From Actinotalea sp. Marseille-Q4924 (GTDB lineage: Bacteria; Actinomycetota; Actinomycetes; Actinomycetales; Cellulomonadaceae), in NCBI RefSeq assembly GCF_916618755.1, contig NZ_CAKAKB010000006.1, forward strand, positions 186,001 through 250,000: a stretch of 64,000 nucleotides of DNA, in the 5' to 3' direction. The notes beneath the pieces are model-generated. The model saw only the letters and a program-made list of their open reading frames with translations, did not search any database and was not told the DNA's origin. The translations under genes were made by a program, and so were the position numbers. This document shows positions 41,921-50,609 of this stretch, piece after piece (the first letter of the stretch is position 1; each line of letters begins with the position of its first letter).

Positions 41921-43864
41921 TCAGATCGTCGGCATCCACACCCGCATGGTCGACGGCCCGCGGTTCGCCCAATGGTGGTACGGCACGAGCGGCACCGACC
42001 GCTCCCCGCCGCTGCTCCCCCGCACCGCGCCGGCATCGGGCTCCACGCCGTACGGCCACGGCGTGTCGGCGAGGTCGACGGTCGAGGCGGTGACGACGAC
42101 GCGCCCGTCCTCTTCACGCGGCGCCTGGTCCGTGCGGACGCGTACCGCCGCGACGTCGTCACCCAGGTCCACGGACTCCACGCACATCACCAGCGGCCCG
42201 CGCTCGACGGCGACCTGTCCGCGGACCGCGTCGACGCGCGGGTCGGGCCACGTCCACCGCGGCGCCATGGGGAGCGTGAGCACCACGGTGTCGCCCGCGG
42301 CGAAGGTGCGCTCCACCTGCCTGTACCCGGGCGCCACGGTCTCGGCCGGGCCGCCGGCCACCTCGAGCGTCGCCCCCTCGGCCCACGCGGGCACGCGCAG
42401 GCTCAGCGTCCACGCCGCCGACGGCGCCTCGACCACCTCGACCCGGACGACGCCGTCGGCCGGGTAGTCCGTGACCACGCGCAGGACGACGTCGCCCTGG
42501 GGGAGGTGCGCGCGGACGGTCGACCCGGCGTACTGGTGGAGCTGGACGCCGGAGTCGTCGGTCGACGCCAGGTACGCCCCCAGGGAGGCGACGGTGCGCG
42601 CGACGTTCGTCGGGCAGCAGGACACGTGGAACCACGGTGCCCGCAGGCTGGATGCGGCGCGGGGGCTGGCGTGCTCGGGGTCGGCCGGTTGCCCGGGAGT
42701 CCGCTGGTGCAGCGTGTTCGTGTAGTAGAACGCGCGGCCGTCCTCCGCCGGGCTCGTGGCGACGACGTTGTAGAGGGTGCGCTCGACGGCGTCTGCGTGG
42801 CGGGCCTCGCCGGTCGCGAGCAGGAGCCGGTGGTTCAGCATCACCGACGCCACGCCGGCGCAGGTCTCGGAGTAGGCACGGTCCGGGGGCAGCTCATGGT
42901 CGGCCCCGAAGGACTCGCCCTCATGGTGCGCGCCCATCCCGCCGGTGAGATACGTGCGCCGTGCGAGCGTCGTCAGGGTCTGCCGGGTGATGGTCTCCAG
43001 CAGCTGGTCGTCGCCGTCCTCGATCGCCAGGTCCGCGGCGCCGGCCGCAAGGTACAGCGCGCGGACGGCGTGGCCGTCGAAGACCGTCTGCTCCCGCACC
43101 GGCTGGTGGTCCTGGTAGTACTGCGCGCCGAACTCGATGTCGCCGAGGACGCCGCGGCCGCGGCGCTCGACGAACAGCCGCGCCTGGTCCAGGTACCTCT
43201 GGTCGCCGGTGAGGCGGTACAGCTCCACGAGCGCGACCTCGATCTCGGGGTGACCGCACACGCCGGCGTTGCCGTCCGGGCCGAAGGCCTCGCACACGTG
43301 GTCCGCCGCCCGGACCGCGACGCGCACGAAGTCGTCGTCGGCGCCGGTGGTCCGCGCGCGGGCGACGCCGGCCTGGATCAGGTGGCCGAAGCAGTACAGC
43401 TCGTGCCCCCACTGCAGGTCGCTGTACCGCTCGCCCTGGCCGGGCCGGCCGAACATCGTGTTGAGGTAGCCATCCGGCTCCTGCACCGGGGCGATCCGCG
43501 CGGTGTACGAGCGGAACAGCTCGTCGAGGTGCTGGTCGCCGGTCCGCCCGATCTCCCAGGCCATGGCCTCCATGAGCTTGTAGACGTCGGAGTCGGAGAA
43601 CTCCCGGCCCTTCCTGTCCTGCGGCAGCCGGCCCTCGACGGCAGCGTCGAAGTTGTCGACCCACCCGGCGCGCTCCACCCACGTCGCGCAGTGGCCGATC
43701 ATCGCCGCGGCGTTGAGGGCCTGGAGGTCGGCGAGGAAGCCGTGCTCAAGGGTGACGTCGTCGAGGCCGAGCGGTCGCAGGGCCCCCGACGACGGCGCCA
43801 CGGGCAGGCCGTGGTTGTGACCGGCGTCCGTACTGTCGGGGGTGCTGGTCGGGACGGCAGGCAT
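41921..43864 (-). CDS. Beta-L-arabinofuranosidase, GH127
   Basis: 647 residues without a signal peptide, so it works on imported oligosaccharides. It releases L-arabinose from beta-L-arabinofuranosides. The zinc/nucleophile set is complete: Glu333 and Cys335 in AYSETCAG and Cys416-Cys417 in HVSCCPTN, matching the Glu/Cys/Cys/Cys centre of the Bifidobacterium enzyme. GGMGAHHEGESFGADHELP and LYNVVATSPAEDGRAFYYTNTLHQR are typical. AGGAG precedes the ATG at 43864, and a (GGTGC)5 tract abuts this site. It is the last gene of the LacI-controlled transporter operon. Confidence 0.95.
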   Translation of the reverse strand: MPAVPTSTPDSTDAGHNHGLPVAPSSGALRPLGLDDVTLEHGFLADLQALNAAAMIGHCATWVERAGWVDNFDAAVEGRLPQDRKGREFSDSDVYKLMEAMAWEIGRTGDQHLDELFRSYTARIAPVQEPDGYLNTMFGRPGQGERYSDLQWGHELYCFGHLIQAGVARARTTGADDDFVRVAVRAADHVCEAFGPDGNAGVCGHPEIEVALVELYRLTGDQRYLDQARLFVERRGRGVLGDIEFGAQYYQDHQPVREQTVFDGHAVRALYLAAGAADLAIEDGDDQLLETITRQTLTTLARRTYLTGGMGAHHEGESFGADHELPPDRAYSETCAGVASVMLNHRLLLATGEARHADAVERTLYNVVATSPAEDGRAFYYTNTLHQRTPGQPADPEHASPRAASSLRAPWFHVSCCPTNVARTVASLGAYLASTDDSGVQLHQYAGSTVRAHLPQGDVVLRVVTDYPADGVVRVEVVEAPSAAWTLSLRVPAWAEGATLEVAGGPAETVAPGYRQVERTFAAGDTVVLTLPMAPRWTWPDPRVDAVRGQVAVERGPLVMCVESVDLGDDVAAVRVRTDQAPREEDGRVVVTASTVDLADTPWPYGVEPDAGAVRGSSGGERSVPLVPYHHWANRGPSTMRVWMPTI

Positions 43865-44760
43865 GGCGATCTCCTGGTGCGGTGCGGTGCGGTGCGGTGC
43901 GGTCGGTGCGGACGGGGCGGGGGGGTCGGCGAGCGGCGTCGGTCACTTGACCGCGCGACGGTGAGCCCGTCGCGCAGCAGCCGGTAGGTGGCGGCGAAGA
44001 CGAGCAGGATCGGGATCGACGTGAGGACGGCGAGGGCCATGAGGCCGGGCCAGTCGATGCCGAACGCGGAGACCTGCTGGGCCAGCAGGGCGCTGAGCGG
44101 GTAGCTGCCCGGTGAGAGGAAGAAGTTCACGGCGTAGAGGAACTCGCCCCACGCCAGCAGGAACACGAGCGTCCCGACGGTGAACGCGCCGTTGCGGGCC
44201 ACGGGCAGCACCACGGACCAGAAGGTCCGCAGCGTCGAGGCGCCGTCGATCGCACCCGCCTCCTCGAGCTCGCGCGGGACCGCCCGGAAGAACGGGCGCA
44301 GCAGGAGGGTCGCGAAGGGGGTGAGCAGGGCGGCGTCCGCGATGATCACACCGGTCGTGCGGTCCAGGAGCCGCCAGTCGCCGAAGATCTGGAACAGCGG
44401 GATGACGGTGGCGGTCTGCGGCATCATCTGCAGCACGATGAGCAGGCCCAGCCCGAGCGTCGTGATCCACCCGCGGGTGCGGGCCAGGCCGTACGCCGCG
44501 GGGATCGCGATGAGCAGGACGAGGGCCGTCGTGCCGGCCGCGATCTGGACGGACTTCAGGAGCGCGTCGGCAAGGGCGCCGTCGAGCGCGTCGACGTAGG
44601 CGGTGACGACCGGCCGGAAGAGGAACGACGCCTGCGTGCTGAAGACGTCCTGCGAGCTCTTGAACGAGGTGAGGACGATCCAGAGGATCGGCACGCCGTA
44701 CATGAGGGTCAGCAACAGCTTGACCGTGGTCGTGACCGGGCCGGCCTTCGTGTAGTTCAC
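43699..44760 (-). CDS. Sugar ABC transporter permease (MalG type), frameshifted C-terminus
   Basis: 353 residues as read. The permease body is complete: six membrane segments, with the EAA loop RELEEAGAIDGASTLRTFWSVVLPVARNGAF. It should end near 43943 with a Val-Lys-stop tail, as in relatives. Instead, after LLRDGLTVA at about 43955-43962 the frame slips, apparently by one missing G, and runs on through the GGTGC repeats and 166 bp into the GH127 gene as a Pro/Arg/His-rich tail. In the other frame the expected end AVK-stop at 43943 is present. So there is a single-base deletion here, real or a sequencing error. The GTG at 44760 overlaps the upstream permease stop (GTGA). Confidence 0.85.
   Translation of the reverse strand: MNYTKAGPVTTTVKLLLTLMYGVPILWIVLTSFKSSQDVFSTQASFLFRPVVTAYVDALDGALADALLKSVQIAAGTTALVLLIAIPAAYGLARTRGWITTLGLGLLIVLQMMPQTATVIPLFQIFGDWRLLDRTTGVIIADAALLTPFATLLLRPFFRAVPRELEEAGAIDGASTLRTFWSVVLPVARNGAFTVGTLVFLLAWGEFLYAVNFFLSPGSYPLSALLAQQVSAFGIDWPGLMALAVLTSIPILLVFAATYRLLRDGLTVARSSDRRRSPTPPPRPHRPHRTAPHRTRRSPCLPSRPAPPTVRTPVTTTACPWRRRRGPCDRSASTTSPLSTASSPTSRPSTPRR
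43876..43900. repeat. Pentanucleotide tract (GGTGC)5
   Basis: Five perfect tandem GGTGC units, followed by an interrupted unit. On the minus strand the tract directly precedes the AGGAG of the GH127 gene. Such tracts can change length by slippage. Confidence 0.85.
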
Positions 44761-45704
44761 GACTCGGCCTCCTCACGGCGGATGCTGCGGGCATAGACGG
44801 CGGCCAGCACGAGCACACCCAGCACGGTCGCCACGGACGTCGCGGCGCCGAGGCCGAAGTCGAACCGGGCGAAGGCCTGGAGGTAGCCCAGGAACGGCAG
44901 CGTGTTGGTCGCTGTCCCGGGGCCGCCGTAGGTCATGACGTAGATGAAGTCGAAGCTCCGGAAGCCGTAGACCACCGTGAGGACGAGCAGCACGAGGGTG
45001 GTCGGTCGGACGGCGGGCAGCATGACGTGCCGCACCTCCTGCCACTTGTTCGCGCCGTCCAGCGCCGCGGCCTCGAACGTCTCGGGCGGGATGTTCATGA
45101 GCGCGGCACGGAAGACCAGCGCGTTGAACGGGATGACCGCGAAGGAGTTCACGAACGCCACGGACATGAGCGCCCAGTACTGGTCGTAGAGGAACGGCAT
45201 CGGGGTGTCCCGCAGGCCCAGCTCCAGCACGATCATGTTGAACAGGCCGCGGTCGCCGAGGAGGAACTTCCACACCGAGCCGTTGACGACCGGAGGCAGG
45301 GCCCAGACGAAGACCATGAGCGCGAGCAGCGCCGCGGACCAGCGCCCTCGGGTGCGCAGCGCGATCGCGGCCGCCAGGCCCAGCAGCATGCCGAGGAGCG
45401 TGACGACGAGGACGAAGATGCCCGTCCGCAGCAGCGCGTCGGTCCCCTCCCCGCCGTCGAAGGACCTGCGGAAGTTCTCCAGCCCGGTGAACACCCACTC
45501 AGCGTTGAGCGTCCGGGCGGTGACCTCGCTGACGCTCATCCGCAGCAGCTGCACGAGTGGGAAGAGGCTGAACAGGACGAGGAAGATCGCGGCCGGCGCC
45601 AGGAAGAGCAGGCGCACCTGCCGCTGGCTCATCCGCCGACCCCGCCGTCGGCTCGCCGTCGAGACGCCCGCCGGAGCGGCGGTCGGCGCAAGCTGTGAAG
45701 TCAT
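44757..45704 (-). CDS. Sugar ABC transporter permease (MalF/UgpA type)
   Basis: 315 residues. Six membrane segments and the EAA loop FEAAALDGANKWQEVRHVMLPAVRPTT are seen. It pairs with the MalG-type permease, whose start it overlaps by GTGA. MTSQLAPTAAPAG is the likely start (ATG 45704 after GAGGGGG). No ATPase gene is in this operon, so a shared MsiK-type ATPase elsewhere would be needed, as is usual in actinobacteria. Confidence 0.92.
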   Translation of the reverse strand: MTSQLAPTAAPAGVSTASRRRGRRMSQRQVRLLFLAPAAIFLVLFSLFPLVQLLRMSVSEVTARTLNAEWVFTGLENFRRSFDGGEGTDALLRTGIFVLVVTLLGMLLGLAAAIALRTRGRWSAALLALMVFVWALPPVVNGSVWKFLLGDRGLFNMIVLELGLRDTPMPFLYDQYWALMSVAFVNSFAVIPFNALVFRAALMNIPPETFEAAALDGANKWQEVRHVMLPAVRPTTLVLLVLTVVYGFRSFDFIYVMTYGGPGTATNTLPFLGYLQAFARFDFGLGAATSVATVLGVLVLAAVYARSIRREEAES

Positions 45705-45779
45705 GTCGCCCCCTCGGGTGGCAGTCGTCGTCGCCGGTCCCCCGGACGAAGGTCCGGAGCCTCGAGGACCGTGCGCGGT

Positions 45780-45807
45780 GGGCGGGCCGGCGTGCACCGG
45801 CCCGCCC
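45780..45807 (-). terminator. Intra-operon hairpin after the sugar-binding protein gene
   Basis: Perfect 11-bp arms GGGCGGGCCGG (45780-45790) and CCGGCCCGCCC (45797-45807) with a 6-nt loop, 7 bp past the stop of the binding-protein gene and 75 bp before the permease. It should give partial termination or mRNA protection, so the binding protein is made in excess. Confidence 0.7.
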
Positions 45808-45814
45808 GTGCGCG

Positions 45815-47182
45815 TCAGCCCAGGTTCTGCAGCTGCTCCACGACGCCCTGTGCGGCGTCGGCGGGCGACTGCTGGCCACCGAGCGCGGCGCTCCACGCCT
45901 GGCCGACGGTGAGCTGGACGTCACCGACGCTCTCCGGGGGGATCGCCGGCGAGGGGTAGTTGGCGCCGTACTTCTCGATCGTCTCCGCGAACGGCTGGAG
46001 CAGGTCGTTGCCGGTCACCATCTCGTCCTGTGCCGCGTCGCTGCGCGAGGGGATCGAGCCGACGATCTCGACGGGGAGGAGCTGTCCCTCGGCGTCGAGA
46101 TAGGTGGCGGTGAGGTACTCCCACGCGAGGTCGGGGTCCTGGCTGTAGGCGCCGATGCCCTGGCCCTCACCGCCGAGGTAGACCTGGCCGTCGTCACCGA
46201 GCGGGAGCGGGACGACGCCGTACTCGAACGTCGCGTCGGACTCGGCGGTGCCCATCTGCCAGTTGCCGTTCTCGGCGAAGGCGACGCCTCCCGCGGCGAA
46301 CTCCTGGAACGGGACGGTCTGGTCCCAGGTGACGGCCTGCTGCGACAGCCAACCGTTGTCGACCCACCCGCGGACGCGGGCCAGGCCGGCCTCGAGCGCC
46401 GCGGCGTCGGGGTCCTCGTAGGTGAAGCCCTCGGCGGACAGCCACGGGTAGGCCTGCCACTCGCCCTGGCCCTGCGGGAGCCCGGAGAGGGTGATGCCCT
46501 CGTAGCCGGCGTCGGCAGCTGCGGCCATGGCTTCCTCGAGCTCATCCAGGGTGGTGGGGGGCTCGACGCCGATCTCCTCGAGGATCTCGGCGTTGTACCA
46601 GAGGCCCAGGAGGTTGACGTAGCCCTGGACCGCGTAGGTCTGGCCCTCGACCTGGTGGATCACGGAGTCGGGGAACTCGCCCGCGTCCTCGTACCCGCTC
46701 CAGTAGTCGTCGAGCGGCGCGAGCGCGCCTGCCAGGGCCAGCGTGGCGGTCTCGGCGCCGTTGAAGACGACGACGTCGGGGCCGGTCTGGGAGCCGGCTG
46801 CGGCGATGACCTTGGAGTTCATCTCGTCGTACGGGACGTAGACGTTCTCGACGGTGACGCCCTCCCGCTCGCTCTCGAACTTGGCCGCGAACTCGTCCAT
46901 GAGCCGGACCTGGTTGTCGTCGCTGAAGTAGTGCCACACGGTGACGGTGCCGTCGCCCTGTGAGACATCCTCGGTCCCGCCATCCGTGCCCGCGTCGGCG
47001 TCGCCGTCGCCGTCACCCCCGCCGCACGCGGCGAGCGTCAGGGCGGCGGCGATCGTGGTCGCGGTGAGGCCGAGCGCGCGCCGGCGCCCGGTGCGGCCGC
47101 CGCTGGCGCGACCGCTGCTGTCGGTGACTCTCAACGGAGCTCCTTCGTCCGTGGGACGAGCACCGTGCGTCGTGGGGGTCAT
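45815..47182 (-). CDS. Sugar-binding lipoprotein (family 1 solute-binding protein)
   Basis: 455 residues. A long basic N-region, then a lipobox LTLAAC with Cys53 and a Gly/Asp-rich linker. The body has TVTVWHYFSDDNQVRLMDEFAAKFESEREGVTVENVYVPYDEMNSKVIAAAGSQTGPDVV, the classic start of an oligosaccharide-binding protein. With GH127 in the same operon the ligand is probably an arabinose-containing oligosaccharide. The ATG at 47182 follows GGAG; a shorter start inside the basic region is possible. Confidence 0.93.
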   Translation of the reverse strand: MTPTTHGARPTDEGAPLRVTDSSGRASGGRTGRRRALGLTATTIAAALTLAACGGGDGDGDADAGTDGGTEDVSQGDGTVTVWHYFSDDNQVRLMDEFAAKFESEREGVTVENVYVPYDEMNSKVIAAAGSQTGPDVVVFNGAETATLALAGALAPLDDYWSGYEDAGEFPDSVIHQVEGQTYAVQGYVNLLGLWYNAEILEEIGVEPPTTLDELEEAMAAAADAGYEGITLSGLPQGQGEWQAYPWLSAEGFTYEDPDAAALEAGLARVRGWVDNGWLSQQAVTWDQTVPFQEFAAGGVAFAENGNWQMGTAESDATFEYGVVPLPLGDDGQVYLGGEGQGIGAYSQDPDLAWEYLTATYLDAEGQLLPVEIVGSIPSRSDAAQDEMVTGNDLLQPFAETIEKYGANYPSPAIPPESVGDVQLTVGQAWSAALGGQQSPADAAQGVVEQLQNLG

Positions 47183-47285
47183 CGCCGTCTCCGATCCTCG
47201 TCGATCCAGATGGGCGCGGGGCGTGCAACGTCCCGCGGTCGGCCGGTCCGGCGACCTCGCCGCACCGCCGGTCCCGAAAGTTCCC

Positions 47286-47297
47286 GAAACCGGTTTC
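47286..47297. promoter_or_regulatory. LacI-family operator
   Basis: GAAACCGGTTTC, a perfect 12-bp palindrome with a central CG as in LacI-family sites. It lies at the predicted transcription start of the transporter operon and 87 bp before the divergent LacI gene, so it is the likely binding site of that regulator. A looser inverted pair (GGTTTTCG and CCGAAACG) at about 47350-47368 could be a second site. Confidence 0.75.
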
Positions 47298-47300
47298 TGC

Positions 47301-47330
47301 ACCGTAGCATCGTGGTCAGAACGTGGTCAA
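47301..47330 (-). promoter_or_regulatory. Promoter of the sugar transporter/GH127 operon
   Basis: On the minus strand TTGACC (47325-47330), an 18-bp spacer and TACGGT (47301-47306). The start of transcription would fall at about 47294, inside the palindromic operator. Confidence 0.6.
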
Positions 47331-47383
47331 CAGGTCTAGGGTGTGACTCGGTTTTCGTCACCGAAACGTGTTGGAGGGACGCC

Positions 47384-48415
47384 GTGGCCACCACGGAGGA
47401 CGCCACGACGCGGCCGCGCACGGTCACGCTGCGCGACGTCGCGCAGGTGGCGGGTGTGTCCGTGGCCACGGCGTCGAAGGCGCTGAACGGGAGGGACAAC
47501 GTCCACCCGGACACGAGGCGCCGCGTGGTGGAGGCGGCCGAGCGCCTGTCCTTCACCCCGAACAGCCTCGCCAAGGCGATCCTGGCCGGGCAGACCGGCA
47601 CCGTGGGCCTCCTGACGAACGACCTCGAGGGCCGGTTCAGCCTGCCGATCCTCATGGGTGCCGAAGACGCTTTCGGCGCCGGGCAGATGTCGGTCCTGCT
47701 GTGCGACGCCCGCGAAGACGCGATCCGCGAGCAGTACCACCTCAAGGCGCTGCTGGGCCGGCGTGTGGACGGGCTCATCGTCGTCGGCAGCTCGACGGAC
47801 CCGCGGCCCTCGCTCGGCCACGCCCTCCCCGTCCCGGCGGTCTACGCGTACGCGCCGTCGACCGACGACACCGACGCGTCGGTGGTCCCGGACAACCTCA
47901 ACGCCGGCGTGCTCGCCACCCAACACCTCATCTCGCTCGGGCGGACGCGCGTCGCCCACATCACTGGCCCGGAGACGTACGCCGCGGCCCGGGAGCGCGC
48001 GGCCGGCGCCCGGGAGGCGATGCTCGACGTCAACCTCGAGCTCGTGGGGCCGGTCCGCTACGGCAGCTGGACCGAGGCGTGGGGACGCGCCGCGACCGAC
48101 TCGCTGCTCGAGGGCGGCGCCGAGGTCGACGCGATCCTCGCCGGCAGTGACCAGATCGCGCGGGGCGTCCTCGACGCCCTGCGCGACCGGCGCCTCGACG
48201 TGCCGGACGACGTCGCCGTCATGGGCTTCGACAACTGGGACCCCATGGTCGCCGGCGCCCGCCCCCTGCTCACCACCGTCGACATGAACTTCAAGACGAT
48301 CGGGCGGCGGGCGGCGCAGCGGCTGGTCGCGGCGATCGAGGGGCGGTCCACGGCCGGCGTCGAGCGCGTCGAGTGCACCGTGGTGGTGCGCGGATCGACG
48401 GTGCGGGGCGCCTGA
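47384..48415 (+). CDS. LacI-family transcriptional regulator
   Basis: 343 residues from the GTG at 47384 (GGAGGG upstream). The helix-turn-helix is TLRDVAQVAGVSVATASKAL (about 15-34), then the hinge FTPNSLAKAILAGQTGTVGLL and a periplasmic-binding-type effector domain ending in MGFDNWDPMVAGARPLLTTVDMNFKTIGRRAAQRLVAAIEG. It is divergent from the sugar ABC/GH127 operon and probably represses it until an arabinose-containing sugar binds. A candidate -10 TAGGGT lies at 47337-47342. Confidence 0.94.
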   Translation: MATTEDATTRPRTVTLRDVAQVAGVSVATASKALNGRDNVHPDTRRRVVEAAERLSFTPNSLAKAILAGQTGTVGLLTNDLEGRFSLPILMGAEDAFGAGQMSVLLCDAREDAIREQYHLKALLGRRVDGLIVVGSSTDPRPSLGHALPVPAVYAYAPSTDDTDASVVPDNLNAGVLATQHLISLGRTRVAHITGPETYAAARERAAGAREAMLDVNLELVGPVRYGSWTEAWGRAATDSLLEGGAEVDAILAGSDQIARGVLDALRDRRLDVPDDVAVMGFDNWDPMVAGARPLLTTVDMNFKTIGRRAAQRLVAAIEGRSTAGVERVECTVVVRGSTVRGA

Positions 48416-48707
48416 GCGCCACCAGCACGCCACCGAGAACGGGACCGCCACCAGCAGGGGGGATGCCGACCGGGCTTCGTCCCGTCGGGTGTGGCGGCGA
48501 CCGCGCTTCCGTGGGTCGTCCTCGCGGGCGGGGTCGTCCTCTCTGGGACGACCTGAGCACGTCCGGTGCTGCGGGCTGAGGTGCAGACCGAGGCCTTGAT
48601 GCCCGGTGGGTTGATGAGCGGCGGTCGCCCTGATGCCGTGAATGGGCGCCGTCGCCCTCCGCCGAGGCATCCTGGTGGCCCACGGGCCACACGGAGGGGA
48701 GCCGACC

Positions 48708-49169
48708 ATGGCGAGGACGACGAAGTCCGACACCAGCAGCACGCGCAACGCCGAGCAGGAAGGGCTCACGGCCGAGGAGCGCGCCGCGATGAAGGACCGC
48801 GCACGCGAGGTCAGGGCCGCGCGCAGCGGCAAGGGGAAGGACCAGGAGGCGGAGGTCCTGGCGCGGATCGCGGAGATGCCGGAGCCGGACCGCATGCTCG
48901 CCGAGCGTGTCCACGCCATCGTCCGCGCCGCCGCGCCGGAGCTCACCTGCCGCACCTGGTACGGCATGCCCGCCTACGCCAAGGACGGCAAGGTCGTCTG
49001 CTTCTTCCAGGACGCGGCCAAGTTCAAGGCCCGGTACGCGACGCTCGGCTTCAGTGACGAGGCCCGGCACGACGACGGCGCCATGTGGCCGACGTCGTAC
49101 GCGTTGACCGGGATCAGCGCGGCGGAGGAAGAGCGGATCGCCGACCTCGTCCGTCGGGCCGTCCAGTGA
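48708..49169 (+). CDS. DUF1801 (YdhG-like) domain protein
   Basis: 153 residues. After a charged N-terminal helix (EQEGLTAEERAAMKDRAREVRAARSG), the DUF1801 core is visible: VHAIVRAAAPELTCRTWYGMPAYAKDGKVVCFFQDAAKFKARYATLGF. The function is unknown. The ATG at 48708 follows GGAGGGGA. It overlaps the next gene by GTGA. The 290 bp upstream show nothing I recognise. Confidence 0.85.
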   Translation: MARTTKSDTSSTRNAEQEGLTAEERAAMKDRAREVRAARSGKGKDQEAEVLARIAEMPEPDRMLAERVHAIVRAAAPELTCRTWYGMPAYAKDGKVVCFFQDAAKFKARYATLGFSDEARHDDGAMWPTSYALTGISAAEEERIADLVRRAVQ

Positions 49170-50185
49170 GCGCGGCAGCCGACGGGTCGGGAGGCACGGG
49201 CGCCGTCGTCGTCGATCCCGGGCTGCTGGCGTGGCTGCTCGACAGCGACCCTGCCCTGCGGTGGCAGGTCGAGCGGGATCTCGCGGGCGCGCCGGCGGAC
49301 GTGTGGGAGGCGACGCGCGCGCGGGTCGCGACGGAGGGCATGGGCGCGCAGCTCCTCGCCCTCCAGGACCCGGACGGGCAGTGGGCCGGCGGCGCGTACT
49401 TCCCCGGTGACTTCGACTTCCACGGCCCCGAGGCCGCCGACGACGCCGGCCAGCCCTGGACCGCGACGACGTGGTCCCTCAACACCCTGCGGGACTGGGG
49501 CGTCGACGGCACCGTCCTCGGCGACACCGCCGAGCGGCTGGGGGCGAACAGCCGGTGGGAGTACGACGACCTGCCCTACTGGGACGGGGAGGTCGACGCC
49601 TGCATCAACGCGTACACGCTCGCCAACGGCGCGTGGCTCGGCGTAGACGTGTCCCGGCTCGCGCGGTGGTTCGTCGAGCACCGGATGCCCGACGGCGGGT
49701 GGAACTGCGAGTGGGTGGAGGGATCCACGCGCTCGTCGTTCCACTCGACGCTGAACTCGATCAAGGGGTTGCTGTACTACGAGCGCGCGACCGGGGCCGA
49801 CGGCGGGCTCCGTGCGGCGAGACACGCCGGCGAGGAGTACCTGCTCGAGCGGCGGCTGCTGTACCGGAAGTCGACCGGTGAGGTCGTCGCGCACTGGGCG
49901 ACCCGGTTCGTCTACCCGTTCCGGTGGTTCTACAGCGCGCTCAACGCCGTGGACCACTTCCGCGAGGCGGCGCTGCACGACGACGTCGCACCGGACCCCC
50001 GGCTGGCCGACGCCGTCGACGTCATCCGCCGGGCGCGGCAGTCGGACGGCACGTGGATGCAGGAGCGGCGGCACCCGGGCCGGGTGTGGTTCGAGGTCGA
50101 CGCCCCGGCCGGGGAGCCGTCGAAGTGGCTGACGTTCCACGCGCTCCGGGCGCTCGCGTGGTGGGACGCGGCGACGCCGGGCTGA
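49166..50185 (+). CDS. Alpha/alpha-toroid (terpenoid cyclase/prenyltransferase-like) protein
   Basis: 339 residues. Repeated QW-like helices are seen (DPDGQWAGGAYFPGDF, MPDGGWNCEWVEGSTRSSFHSTLNSIKGLLYYE, QSDGTWMQERRHPGRVWFEVDAPAGEPSKWLTFHALRALAWW), as in squalene-cyclase-type barrels. The DxDD or HxxDD catalytic acid motif of true cyclases is not visible, so activity is uncertain. Translation is coupled to the DUF1801 gene by GTGA. Confidence 0.78.
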   Translation: MSAAADGSGGTGAVVVDPGLLAWLLDSDPALRWQVERDLAGAPADVWEATRARVATEGMGAQLLALQDPDGQWAGGAYFPGDFDFHGPEAADDAGQPWTATTWSLNTLRDWGVDGTVLGDTAERLGANSRWEYDDLPYWDGEVDACINAYTLANGAWLGVDVSRLARWFVEHRMPDGGWNCEWVEGSTRSSFHSTLNSIKGLLYYERATGADGGLRAARHAGEEYLLERRLLYRKSTGEVVAHWATRFVYPFRWFYSALNAVDHFREAALHDDVAPDPRLADAVDVIRRARQSDGTWMQERRHPGRVWFEVDAPAGEPSKWLTFHALRALAWWDAATPG

Positions 50186-50213
50186 CGACGGCTCGGCGGA
50201 CCGGCCGGTGGGC

Positions 50214-50606
50214 TCAGGCCGGTGCGAGGACGGCGAGCCCGTAGGGCGCGCAGGCCTGTGCCAGTCGTTCGTCGTAGGTGACCATCGCCTCGAGGTCGTC
50301 GCCCAGGCTCAGGGCGGTCGCCAGGTGCAGGACGTCGAGCGTGCGCAGCCCAGGCGGGTCGAGGCGGGCCGCCGACTCGAAGACGGCCGAGGTGGCACGG
50401 ATGAGGACGAGCGCATCCAGCACCGCCCGGGCGGCCAGCGCGAACGTCGCGTCGACCCGTCGGACGGCACGGACGAGTTCGGTTCGCGCGAGATCGGAGC
50501 CCACGAGGACGCGTCCGGGCGTCGTCGCCCACCCGTGGAGGGCTGGCGACTCCGGCTCGGCGACGACGAGCTTCGTCAGCGCCGACGTGTCCATGTAGTG
50601 CGCCAC
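50214..50606 (-). CDS. PIN-domain toxin (VapC-like)
   Basis: 130 residues. MDTSALTKLVVAEPES carries the first catalytic Asp, ARTELVRAVRR the Glu, and LRTLDVLHLATALSLGDDLEAMVTYDERLAQAC the C-terminal Asp pair. VapC toxins are Mg-dependent RNases that cut tRNA or rRNA. The start lies 3 bp after the antitoxin gene. Confidence 0.9.
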   Translation of the reverse strand: MAHYMDTSALTKLVVAEPESPALHGWATTPGRVLVGSDLARTELVRAVRRVDATFALAARAVLDALVLIRATSAVFESAARLDPPGLRTLDVLHLATALSLGDDLEAMVTYDERLAQACAPYGLAVLAPA

Positions 50607-50609
50607 CGT

